Assembly (NCBI GenBank): GCA_009783115.1
Contig: WRHT01000009.1
Span: 1 to 17,442 of the forward strand
Origin: Desulfovibrionaceae bacterium
GTDB taxonomy: Bacteria; Desulfobacterota; Desulfovibrionia; Desulfovibrionales; Desulfovibrionaceae
Reading direction: 5' to 3'
Length of the DNA stretch: 17,442 bases
Position 1 is the first letter of the stretch; each line of letters starts with the position of its first letter. Shown here piece by piece: positions 1 through 6,781 of this stretch. Both the position numbers and the translations under genes were made by a program. A model generated the notes under the pieces. The model saw only the letters and a program-made list of their open reading frames with translations. It was not told the DNA's origin and searched no databases.

Positions 1-1011
1 AAACCCGGATTGCCCGATGCCAAAGACCTGGAGGTCCTGCGCAAGCGCTTCGCGAATACTGATTTGAACAACCCCGGCACCGCGGCCCTGTTCAATTATG
101 CGCTGGAAAAACTTCCCTCCGACGGTTCCACCACGCGCAAGCCCGGACAATCCGAGATCCCGGAAAATATCATTCCCCTGGATCCCATCAGCATTGTGCA
201 GATGGAAGTGCACATGCCTCCCCTGCCCGCGGTGCTTGGAGAACTGCAAGAAGTCACCGCCAAGCGTTTCGTTTCAGCCTCTGACGTGGGCGCCGTGGTA
301 AGCAAAGATCCCAGCCTGACCGCCTGGCTGCTCAAATTGGTCAACAGCCCCTTCTTCGGCTTTTCCAATAAAGTTGATACGGTCACCAGGGCCATCGCCC
401 TTCTGGGTATTGAACAGTTCAAAACCATGGCCATGGGCAGCATGATCCACTCCCTGACCAACCAAATTCCGCCCAAAACCATTAATCTGGACATCTTCTG
501 GCGGCACAGCGTCGGGACGGCCCTGGCCGCCCAAAGCCTTTGGAAACTGCTAAAACGTGATGAGCCGGAACGCCTCTTCGTAGCCGGATTATTGCACGAC
601 TGTGGCCTACTGGCCTTGGCCTATGCCGCTCCAAAAACCTTTATCGCCATGAACCAGGCCGTCCGCAACTCCACCAAGCCCCGTTACCAGGCGGAACAAG
701 AACTTCTTGGCTTCAACCATGCCCGCCTTGGCGGCATGCTCATGCACCGCTGGAACATGCCCTTGAACCTGATCATGGCCATACTCCACCACCACCAGGT
801 GGAAGACCCGGTTCGCCACCCCGAAGCGGCGGTGGTGCACCTGGCCGATGTGGTGGCTAGGGCCGCGGCCGACGACAACGAAGACTGCGTTATCCCCACC
901 ATTGACCCGACAGTCTGGAACAGCCTGGGACTCAAAGGCACGAGCCTGACCCTGGTGGCCGACTCCATGCTAGAACGTCTCAGCGAGATGTGCGAAATGC
1001 TGAGAAGTTGA
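1..1011 (+). CDS. HDOD domain protein (5' end outside the window)
   Basis: The reading frame is open from the first base, so the N-terminus probably lies upstream; a TTG at position 10 is the first start-like codon but has no visible ribosome binding site. The visible part is about 336 residues. From roughly residue 65 it follows the HDOD fold (HD-related output domain): 'MPPLPAVLGEL', then 'VVSKDPSLTAWLLKLVNSPFFG', 'AIALLGIEQFKTMAMG' and 'FVAGLLHDCGLLAL'. HDOD proteins are usually signalling or regulatory proteins, and most lack the full metal-binding set of true HD phosphohydrolases. A 'HHH' run and a C-terminal helix close the domain. No receiver, GGDEF or other partner domain is visible in this part. 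The stop lies 11 bases before the preferred pyrK start. Its function is unknown, and the link to pyrimidine synthesis may be only positional. Confidence 0.85.
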   Translation, partial: KPGLPDAKDLEVLRKRFANTDLNNPGTAALFNYALEKLPSDGSTTRKPGQSEIPENIIPLDPISIVQMEVHMPPLPAVLGELQEVTAKRFVSASDVGAVVSKDPSLTAWLLKLVNSPFFGFSNKVDTVTRAIALLGIEQFKTMAMGSMIHSLTNQIPPKTINLDIFWRHSVGTALAAQSLWKLLKRDEPERLFVAGLLHDCGLLALAYAAPKTFIAMNQAVRNSTKPRYQAEQELLGFNHARLGGMLMHRWNMPLNLIMAILHHHQVEDPVRHPEAAVVHLADVVARAAADDNEDCVIPTIDPTVWNSLGLKGTSLTLVADSMLERLSEMCEMLRS

Positions 1012-1022
1012 CGACTCGCCAC

Positions 1023-1853
1023 ATGTTGACCATCACTGACTGCTCCGTGCTGGAAGCGGCCCCCTTGGGCGATGGGCAAGCTCCTAAATTTTTTCTGTTG
1101 CGGTTGAAAGCCCCGGGATGGACCGAGGAGGAATGGCGCCCCGGACAGTTTGTCATGGTCAGGCCCGCCGCCTGGGAAAGCGACCTGCCCTTGCCCCGCC
1201 CCTTTTCCATATGCGAGGTGAATAAAGAGGAGTTAGGCCTGTTTTTCCAGGTCATGGGCAAAGGCACGGCCAAATTGAGCATGTTGCGGACCGGCGATAT
1301 AGTGCGGGTGCTGGGGCCGCTGGGCAGCTTTTTCGCCATGGAGGCGGACCGGCCCACGCTGATGCTGGCCGGGGGCATGGGACTCGCCCCTTTCCTGGGC
1401 TATGTCCAAAAGCACCCCAAACCCCAGGACCTGAGCCTGCTCTTCGGACACCGCCCGGCCTTGGATTCTTACCCCTTTGAGCGCCTACGCGGCTTGGGCC
1501 GGCTAAAAAGCTACCACGAGCAAAAACCCGAGGACTTACGGATTTTTTTGCAGGCCGTGGACGAGGCCATCCAGGATAACGCCCGCCGGAATGGGCTGGT
1601 TCTGGTCTGCGGCCCCACGCCCTTTCTGCGGGCCGTTCGCGATATGGGCAAAAAATACGGGGCCTCCATCCAGATCTCCCTGGAAAACCGCATGGCCTGC
1701 GGCATAGGGGCCTGCCAGGCCTGCGTGGTCAAACCCCTTGCGGAAGGAGGGAACGCGGATCGCCCGCTCCCGCCGGTTTTCCGGCAGGGGTTGCCTGTGC
1801 CCGTGTGCACGTGCGGGCCGGTATTCTGGGCGGATACCGTGGATTTGGGCTGA
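1023..1853 (+). CDS. pyrK: Dihydroorotate dehydrogenase B, electron transfer subunit
   Basis: PyrK carries FAD and a [2Fe-2S] cluster and passes electrons from the FMN of PyrD to NAD+. A ferredoxin-reductase-like FAD domain comes first, with the flavin motif 'RPFSIC'. An NAD-binding half follows, with 'LAGGMGLAPF' and 'VCGPTPF'. The C-terminus holds the cluster motif: Cys226, Cys231 and Cys234 in 'CGIGACQAC', and Cys262 in 'VCTCGPVF', counted from the ATG at 1023. The second cysteine in 'CTC' (Cys264) is extra relative to the usual 'VC..GPVF'. The ATG at 1023 gives 276 residues, close to the family length. A GTG at 990 would add 11 residues and overlap the HDOD gene; neither start has a good Shine-Dalgarno. 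pyrD follows after 22 bases, which fits a heterotetrameric PyrK-PyrD enzyme made from one message. Confidence 0.93.
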   Translation: MLTITDCSVLEAAPLGDGQAPKFFLLRLKAPGWTEEEWRPGQFVMVRPAAWESDLPLPRPFSICEVNKEELGLFFQVMGKGTAKLSMLRTGDIVRVLGPLGSFFAMEADRPTLMLAGGMGLAPFLGYVQKHPKPQDLSLLFGHRPALDSYPFERLRGLGRLKSYHEQKPEDLRIFLQAVDEAIQDNARRNGLVLVCGPTPFLRAVRDMGKKYGASIQISLENRMACGIGACQACVVKPLAEGGNADRPLPPVFRQGLPVPVCTCGPVFWADTVDLG

Positions 1854-1875
1854 ACGGATCCATGGAGGAAAGCAC

Positions 1876-2820
1876 ATGGACAATGTCCAGGACAAACTGG
1901 CAATAGCCCTGCCTTGGGCCGGGGGGCGTCTGGAACTGCGCAACCCCGTGCTGGCCGCTTCCGGAACCTTCGGCTACGGCGTTGAATACATGCCCTACGG
2001 CGATTTAGCCCGGCTGGGGGCTTTTGTGACCAAGGGCATCTCCCTGCGGCCCATGCCGGGCAATCCCCTGCCACGGGTGGCGGAAACTCCATGCGGTCTG
2101 CTCAATTCCATCGGCTTGCAAAACTGCGGGGTGGAGCGTTTCATCAGCGAATGCCTCACCTGTCTGCCGGACGAAGGCGTAAGGATCATCGCCAATATTT
2201 ACGCCCATAACCTGGAAGAATTCGCGGAGCTGGCCGGCATTCTGGGCGCTGAACCCAAACTGGCCGCCCTGGAAGTGAACATTTCCTGTCCCAACGTAGA
2301 GGCCGGCGGGGTTCTCTTCGGTCAAGACCCCAAAAGCGCGGGGCAGGTGACCGCGGCAGTAAAGAAACGCTCCGGCGCCCTGCCGGTGATCGTCAAGCTT
2401 ACCCCTAATGTGACCGATATCGCTGAAATTGCCAGGGCCTGCGCCGACAGCGGCGCGGACATGATCTCCTGCGTCAACACCCTGTCGGCCTTGGCCGTGG
2501 ATGTGCGCAGCCGCAAGCCGCTCCTGGGCAAAGGCATCGGCGGCCTGTCCGGGACCGCCATCAAGCCGGTGGCCCTTCGTTGCGTCTGGCAGGCCGCCAG
2601 GGCGGTATCCATCCCGGTCATCGGCATAGGCGGAATCAATACCGCCGAGGATATCCTGGAATTCATCCTTGTGGGAGCCTGGGCCGTGCAGATCGGCACC
2701 GCCAATTTTTCCGGGCCGGACCTGATCTTCCGCCTGCCTGATGAACTGGCCGCCCGCATGGATGAACTAGGCATAGCCAGCCTGGAATCCTTCCGCGGCA
2801 GCCTGCAAATGAATATCTGA
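1876..2820 (+). CDS. pyrD: Dihydroorotate dehydrogenase, class 1B catalytic subunit
   Basis: PyrD oxidises dihydroorotate to orotate in the cytoplasm, the fourth step of UMP synthesis. The protein has 314 residues, normal for a class 1B enzyme. It opens with 'NPVLAASGTFGYG' and has the substrate-loop region 'TPCGLLNSIGLQN'. The catalytic base is Cys138 in 'NISCPN'; class 1A and 1B enzymes use Cys, class 2 enzymes Ser. The FMN-binding end of the barrel shows 'IGIGGINTAEDILEFILVGAWAVQIGTA'. The ATG at 1876 is preceded by GGAGG at 1864-1868 with good spacing. The frame is open further upstream inside pyrK, but that extension has no PyrD similarity and is rejected. The adjacent pyrK supports the NAD-dependent 1B type rather than the quinone-linked membrane enzyme usual in many Gram-negatives. 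Confidence 0.95.
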   Translation: MDNVQDKLAIALPWAGGRLELRNPVLAASGTFGYGVEYMPYGDLARLGAFVTKGISLRPMPGNPLPRVAETPCGLLNSIGLQNCGVERFISECLTCLPDEGVRIIANIYAHNLEEFAELAGILGAEPKLAALEVNISCPNVEAGGVLFGQDPKSAGQVTAAVKKRSGALPVIVKLTPNVTDIAEIARACADSGADMISCVNTLSALAVDVRSRKPLLGKGIGGLSGTAIKPVALRCVWQAARAVSIPVIGIGGINTAEDILEFILVGAWAVQIGTANFSGPDLIFRLPDELAARMDELGIASLESFRGSLQMNI

Positions 2821-2881
2821 GGCTGCCCCACAAACCCCGCTCGGCGGCATGATCTCCCCGAACTCAATATTCCGTTGAGGC

Positions 2882-2904
2882 GCGAAGAGGCTACGTCTCT
2901 TCGC
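2882..2904. other. 8-bp inverted repeat over the ABC-F stop codon
   Basis: GCGAAGAG and CTCTTCGC form a perfect 8-bp stem around a 7-base loop that contains the stop codon of the minus-strand ABC-F gene. It lies at the junction between pyrD and ABC-F, which converge. No T-tract follows on either strand, so it is not a canonical intrinsic terminator. It may protect a 3' end or act with a weaker 5-bp hairpin at 2863-2879 (CTCAA/TTGAG). Confidence 0.45.
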
Positions 2905-4834
2905 AAAGCGCTCCACGGGAGCTCATTTCCGCCAGTTGCCGTTCCAGGCCGTGCAGTTTTTCCAACAGATTTTCTGCCCGGCCGCGCAGATGGTGAAATT
3001 CTTTGAGCAATTCCGCGGCCTGCCGGGGATCGGCATATATATCCGGCCTGGCCAGGAGCTGTTCCACTTCTTGCTGGCGGGCCAAGGCGCTTTCCAGTTC
3101 TTTCTCCCCGGCGGCATAGGCCTGTTGCAGGGGTTTCAATTCTCTGCCGAGCTGCTGGCGGCGGACGGCTTGTTCGCGTTTCAGGCGTTTTTGTTCTTCC
3201 CTGGACGGCACGGGGCGTTCTTCCGGGGTTTTCAACCGCTTGCGCGCAGCGCTGTACCCGGCATAGCCCTCTTGGTGTTCAACCAGACCGCCAGGCGTCA
3301 ATTCCCAGACCTTGGTGGCCACGTTTTGCAGCAGGTAGCGGTCATGAGCAACCAGCAAAAGGCTCCCCTGGAACTCAGACAGGGCTTCCGCCAAGGCTTC
3401 ACGGCTTTCCAGATCCAAGTGGTTGGTGGGTTCGTCCAGAACCAGGAAATTGCAGCGGGCCAGGAACAGGCAAGAGAGGAGCAGACGGCTTTTTTCTCCT
3501 CCGGACAGGGAACCCACCTGGCGCTCAAAGTAATTCCGGCCCAGGAGAAAAAGACCCAGGACGCTCATCAGTTCTTCTTCGCTGGAGCGCGGGTCGGACA
3601 GTCGGCGGATTTCTCCCAGCACCGAACCGGATGGACGCAGGGTATCCATCTGGTGCTGGCTGAAATATCCCAGGCGCACAGCCGGACCCAGGATTAGACT
3701 GCCGCTTTCCTTATCCAGGCGGGAAACCGCGAGTTTGAGCAGGGTGGATTTGCCGCAGCCATTGGGGCCGACCAGGGCGATCTTTTCCCCGCGGTACAGG
3801 TTGAAGCTCAGGCTGTCCCAAAGCCTCCGTCCGTCCGGGAAAACAAAACGTAAATCCGCCGCGGAGAGCACGGTGCGATCGCTGGGGGAGGCTTCCGGCC
3901 AGGTGAAATCCAGTTCCCGCCGCTTGGGAGGGGGAGCCAGGCCTTCCAGTTCTTTTTCCAGACGCTTGGCCATCTTTTGCCTGGAGGCCGCCTGACGGGC
4001 CTTGGTGGCCTTGGCTTTGAAGCGGCGCACAAAATCCATTTTCCTCTCAATTTCATCGTGCAGACGGTTGGCCTCCCGCTCACGCTGTGACTCAAATTCC
4101 TCCTGCAAGGCGATGAAATGGCTGAAGCTGCCCTTGCGGAACATCGGCCTGCCCGCGCCCAGGTAAAGGAGGTGGCTGCCTACCTTATCCATAAAAATAC
4201 GGTCGTGGGCCACAAAGACCAAGATGCCCCGGTAATTCTGCATGAACTCTTCCAGCCATTCCACGGCATCCAAGTCCAGGTGGTTGGTGGGTTCGTCCAG
4301 AAGCAGGATATCCGCGCCGGCGGTCAGCGCCCGGGCAAGTTTGGCCCGTTCGCGCCAGCCGCCGGAGAGATGCCGCAGGGGCAGACTGAATTCAGTTTCC
4401 GCAAACCCCAGGCCGGAGAGGGTTTCCCTGGCCCGCTGTTCCGGGTTGTAGCCATATTGGTGTTCCAGTTCGCTCTGGCGGATCCCCAGACGGGCCAAGG
4501 CCGGCGCGTCCTGATCCCGGACCGCCCAGGCCCAGGCCTCCCAGAACGCCCCCCAATCCGGCAGCGCTTCCAGCACAAAGGAGAGCAGGGACAAATCCAG
4601 CAGGTTACCGGCCAGTTCCTGCTCCACATAACCCAGGCGGCAGGCCTTGGGCAAAACGACCCGACCTGCATCCAGGCTTTCAGCGCCGGCCAGCATTCGC
4701 AGCAAGGTTGATTTGCCGCATCCGTTGGGGCCGCATATGCAAAGACGCAGACCAGAGGGTATGTCCAGGGAAAAATCGCTGAAAATATTCAGCCCGCCGA
4801 AGGCCTTGCTGATATTCTGAATGGACAGGCGCAT
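2891..4834 (-). CDS. ABC-F family ATPase (Uup/YheS-like), two ATP-binding domains
   Basis: This is a soluble ABC protein with no membrane segments, of the ABC-F class that acts on ribosomes (translation factors, rescue or antibiotic-protection proteins). Domain 1 has Walker A at residues 35-43 ('GPNGCGKST'), signature 'LSGGWRERAK' and Walker B 'ILLLDEPTNHLD'. The linker 'IERKMDFVRRFKAKATKARQ' is the charged helical region that reaches the P-site tRNA in this family. Domain 2 has Walker A near residue 355, signature 'LSGGEKSRL' and Walker B 'FLVLDEPTNHLD'. Residues from about 540 to 640 are a charged coiled coil like the Uup C-terminal domain. At 647 residues the length fits Uup/YheS. The start is the first Met before the conserved N-terminus. 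The 38 bases upstream are pyrimidine-rich on the coding strand, with no Shine-Dalgarno. It could be co-transcribed with the two lipoprotein genes upstream. The exact subfamily is uncertain. Confidence 0.9.
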   Translation of the reverse strand: MRLSIQNISKAFGGLNIFSDFSLDIPSGLRLCICGPNGCGKSTLLRMLAGAESLDAGRVVLPKACRLGYVEQELAGNLLDLSLLSFVLEALPDWGAFWEAWAWAVRDQDAPALARLGIRQSELEHQYGYNPEQRARETLSGLGFAETEFSLPLRHLSGGWRERAKLARALTAGADILLLDEPTNHLDLDAVEWLEEFMQNYRGILVFVAHDRIFMDKVGSHLLYLGAGRPMFRKGSFSHFIALQEEFESQREREANRLHDEIERKMDFVRRFKAKATKARQAASRQKMAKRLEKELEGLAPPPKRRELDFTWPEASPSDRTVLSAADLRFVFPDGRRLWDSLSFNLYRGEKIALVGPNGCGKSTLLKLAVSRLDKESGSLILGPAVRLGYFSQHQMDTLRPSGSVLGEIRRLSDPRSSEEELMSVLGLFLLGRNYFERQVGSLSGGEKSRLLLSCLFLARCNFLVLDEPTNHLDLESREALAEALSEFQGSLLLVAHDRYLLQNVATKVWELTPGGLVEHQEGYAGYSAARKRLKTPEERPVPSREEQKRLKREQAVRRQQLGRELKPLQQAYAAGEKELESALARQQEVEQLLARPDIYADPRQAAELLKEFHHLRGRAENLLEKLHGLERQLAEMSSRGALCEET

Positions 4835-4872
4835 GGGTAAAGGAAAAAAGGGGGCAGGAAAAAATCGCGCGC

Positions 4873-5490
4873 CTACGGGCGTTCGCTGACAAAAAATTCA
4901 GCGCGCCGGTTGAGGCTCATGGCTTCCGAGTCGGAGCCCCGGACCTCGGGCTGCCTTTTGCCGAAACTGATCGTGCCGAGACTGGCTGGAGCCACCCCCT
5001 GGCTGACAAGGAAGCGCATGGCGGCTTGAGCCCGGCGCTCACCCAGGGCCAAGTTATAGGCATCGCTCCCTCTCTCGTCCCCATGCCCGGCGATGACCAC
5101 ATAAAAACGCGAATTGGACCTGATTCTGACGGCCTTCTGGCGCAGCACCTCTTTGGCCTCATTGGTCAGTTGAGCGCTGTCAAAGTAAAAATAGATTTTC
5201 GCGGCATTGACGGACACGGCATCCTGAAAATCCCGGCTTGTCCAGCCGGTCAAATCCGGGGTTCTGAGGCCATAGGCGGCTCCGGAAAAAACCGCCGCGG
5301 CCGCGGCTTCTTCAGGCAGGGAACCGGACATGGATCCAGAGGACGACGCCAGGTAGGGCTTGGGGGTGATCTGGGGGGAGGGCGGCTTAAAACCCACCTC
5401 CCCTGGATGGGAAGAAGAAGAGCAACCTGCGCCCGCGGTCACGCAAACCAGCATGACCCAAAAAGCAGACAGGCGCAGGCCGCTCTTCAT
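4873..5490 (-). CDS. OmpA/Pal-like lipoprotein (Pal paralogue)
   Basis: The start at 5490 gives 205 residues and an N-terminus that reads as a lipoprotein signal: 'MKSGLRLSAFWVMLVCVTAG' followed by 'AGC', with Cys23 as the likely acylated residue and Ser at +2, which would favour outer-membrane sorting. The -3 residue is Gly rather than the usual Leu, so the lipobox is imperfect. The frame is open upstream, but that part overlaps pal and looks like non-coding shadow. The C-terminal half is an OmpA domain that binds peptidoglycan: 'YFYFDSAQLTNEAKEVL', 'AGHGDERGSDAYNLALGERRA', 'LNRRAEFFV'. It lies 19 bases after the pal stop and closely resembles it, which suggests tandem duplication. It is longer because of a spacer of about 70 residues rich in Pro, Ser and Ala. 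The role is probably anchoring the outer membrane to the cell wall; it could also belong to a specialised envelope structure. Confidence 0.82.
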   Translation of the reverse strand: MKSGLRLSAFWVMLVCVTAGAGCSSSSHPGEVGFKPPSPQITPKPYLASSSGSMSGSLPEEAAAAAVFSGAAYGLRTPDLTGWTSRDFQDAVSVNAAKIYFYFDSAQLTNEAKEVLRQKAVRIRSNSRFYVVIAGHGDERGSDAYNLALGERRAQAAMRFLVSQGVAPASLGTISFGKRQPEVRGSDSEAMSLNRRAEFFVSERP

Positions 5491-5509
5491 AAGCGCGTAA
5501 ACCGAAAAG

Positions 5510-6004
5510 CTATTTTTTGACCGAGGTCTTGAATTCGACGCGCCGGTTCTGGCTCCAGGCAGCCTCGCTATTGCCGGCCACCGCCGGATACATCTGCCCG
5601 TAGCTGATCGAGGAAATCTGCGAGGGCTGAACACCCTGCATCACCAAATAATCATAAACGGCCTTGGCCCGGCGTTCGCCCAAGGCCAGGTTGTAATTTT
5701 CCGTGCCGCGGTTATCGCAGTAGCCTTCGATTTTGGAACTCAGGCTCGGATAGCGCTTCAGCAGATCCGCCTTGACCTTCAGGGCGGCCTGGGACGAGCT
5801 GCTCAGATCGTAACGGTCAAAGGCAAAGTAAATGTTTGTACCTTCAATAACCTTGGCGGCGTCCGACATGGCGGCGGGAAGCGCGCTGGGCGCGACGGAG
5901 GCCGCCGGGGGGAGCGGTTCATCCACCGAGATGCCGCAACCCGAAATGGCCAATGCGGCGCCAACGATGAGCAACATGAGTGACAAGCGGGCAAGTTTAA
6001 GCAT
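5510..6004 (-). CDS. pal: Peptidoglycan-associated lipoprotein Pal
   Basis: Pal is the outer-membrane lipoprotein of the Tol-Pal system and holds the outer membrane to peptidoglycan. The 164 residues match the family length. A signal peptide with lipobox 'AISGC' puts the lipid on Cys23. After a short Pro/Ala linker the OmpA domain begins with 'NIYFAFDRYDLSS', followed by 'IEGYCDNRGTENYNLALGERRA', 'GVQPSQISSISYG' and 'SQNRRVEF'. The usual 'EGHCDERGT' reads 'EGYCDNRGT' here, a mild variant. A strong AGGAGGAA precedes the ATG at 6004, and a good sigma-70 promoter lies about 90 bases upstream. tolQRA and tolB, often next to pal, are absent here; instead a second OmpA-type lipoprotein follows after 19 bases. 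The family assignment is firm; membership of a Tol complex is inferred. Confidence 0.88.
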   Translation of the reverse strand: MLKLARLSLMLLIVGAALAISGCGISVDEPLPPAASVAPSALPAAMSDAAKVIEGTNIYFAFDRYDLSSSSQAALKVKADLLKRYPSLSSKIEGYCDNRGTENYNLALGERRAKAVYDYLVMQGVQPSQISSISYGQMYPAVAGNSEAAWSQNRRVEFKTSVKK

Positions 6005-6094
6005 AGATTCCTCCTACTAAGGAACATCTTTTGGAAAACAACAACAGCACAGGCCGAAGAAAACCGTTCAGCCTAGCCAACCCTTATTTACGGC

Positions 6095-6122
6095 AGTTTA
6101 AGGCTATACCGCACTTTGTCAA
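6095..6122 (-). promoter_or_regulatory. Sigma-70-type promoter for pal
   Basis: On the minus strand a consensus TTGACA (6117-6122) is separated by 16 bases from TAAACT (6095-6100). Transcription would start near 6088, giving a leader of about 85 bases before the pal ATG at 6004. Confidence 0.65.
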
Positions 6123-6140
6123 GAAAAAGCAAGAAAAAGC
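6121..6140. repeat. Tandem 10-base repeat with phased A-tracts
   Basis: AAGAAAAAGC occurs twice in perfect tandem. The 10-base period puts the A-tracts in helical phase, which usually bends DNA. The repeat abuts and slightly overlaps the pal -35 box, where upstream curvature or an UP-like element would act. Confidence 0.6.
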
Positions 6141-6231
6141 CATATTTTTTTCCGGCATGGACTGAGAAAATCTGCCGCCCGATTCTGCAAAAATGCCACT
6201 CTGGCTGATAGATGCTTATTTTGCGGGAACT

Positions 6232-6254
6232 TTAAATAAATAATTTTTATTTAA
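6232..6254. repeat. AT-rich inverted repeat upstream of the 6359 gene
   Basis: TTAAATAA and TTATTTAA are perfect inverted arms of 8 bases around a 7-base centre. The repeat ends 23 bases before the -35 box of the plus-strand promoter. It could be an operator or an UP element. It is all A and T, so some palindromy is expected by chance. Confidence 0.4.
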
Positions 6255-6277
6255 TGACAGAAAGTCTAGAATTTTTA

Positions 6278-6307
6278 TTGACTTTTTCCTTTCATCCGGC
6301 CTAGGAT
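6278..6307 (+). promoter_or_regulatory. Sigma-70-type promoter for the 6359 gene
   Basis: TTGACT at 6278-6283 and TAGGAT at 6302-6307 are separated by 18 bases. Transcription would start near 6314, about 45 bases before the ATG at 6359. It is the clearest plus-strand promoter for the run of genes that follows. Confidence 0.6.
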
Positions 6308-6358
6308 GTGCGGGAAAAATAACGTAGTGAAATATGCCCTCTCAGGAGAGCCGTCATT

Positions 6359-6781
6359 ATGCCACAAGTAGCCGCCCGCATTTCATCAGACCAGGAAAAA
6401 TGGCTGAAGGACTATTTCAGAACCAAAAGCGCCGGAGCGGAATTCATTCTGCCCTGGGCAGTAGACACCTTTTTTCGATCCATCAATACCATCCGCGGCA
6501 GCTTCACCCCCGGAGAGCTGAAAACCATCGTGGATGCGCACCGGGAGATCAAGCTCACCCCGGATCATACCCGCCTTTCCTATCTTCTGCTGCGCGTTCT
6601 GGACGCCTGCGACGTCAACCTGATCCACACCAAGCACGGCGCCAGCAAAACCAGCCTGGAGGCCAAGCTGAAACGCCTGGATGACACCCAGGCCACCGCG
6701 GTCATGGTCTGGGCCTCGGCCTTCTGGGTCAGCCGCAACTGTTCGGCCGAAAGCCTGGACGAATACATCAAATCCTATTGA
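6359..6781 (+). CDS. Unrecognised 140-residue protein, possible ribbon-helix-helix N-terminus
   Basis: I do not recognise this family. AGGAG at 6344-6348 sits 10 bases before the ATG, a promoter lies just upstream, and the next gene starts on its stop codon (TTGA overlap), so it is very probably a real gene. There is no signal peptide or membrane segment, and the protein is mixed-charge and soluble. Residues 3-20 ('QVAARISSDQEKWLKDYF') resemble the strand-then-helix start of ribbon-helix-helix DNA-binding proteins such as CopG/Arc, but the second helix is not typical and the rest ('FTPGELKTIVDAHREIKLTPDHTRLSYLLL', split between two helices) is helical with no motif I know. It contains two Cys and no metal site. 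Its overlap with the YkgJ-type gene suggests a functional pair. A regulatory role is a guess. Confidence 0.75.
   Translation: MPQVAARISSDQEKWLKDYFRTKSAGAEFILPWAVDTFFRSINTIRGSFTPGELKTIVDAHREIKLTPDHTRLSYLLLRVLDACDVNLIHTKHGASKTSLEAKLKRLDDTQATAVMVWASAFWVSRNCSAESLDEYIKSY

Larger units (their letters stand above)
6005..6358. other. AT-rich intergenic region with divergent promoters
   Basis: These 354 bases separate the divergent pal and 6359 genes and are markedly more AT-rich than the coding DNA around them. They hold a minus-strand promoter for pal, a tandem 10-base repeat with phased A-tracts, an AT-rich inverted repeat at 6232-6254 and a plus-strand promoter at 6278-6307. I see no credible reading frame and no tRNA in it. 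The stretch 6141-6230 has no structure I can name. Confidence 0.7.

Noticed and set aside
1738..1875. Upstream extension of pyrD into pyrK
   Set aside because: The conserved PyrD N-terminus begins at 1876 with a good ribosome binding site; the extension only translates pyrK out of frame.
2936..3697. Plus-strand open frame (253 codons) opposite the ABC-F gene
   Set aside because: It is Phe/Gln-rich shadow sequence of the ABC-F coiled-coil region, with no start signal.
3410..4310. Near-identical stretches of about 25 bases at two places in the ABC-F gene
   Set aside because: They encode the two Walker B motifs 'LDEPTNHLD' of the paired ATP-binding domains, not a DNA repeat.
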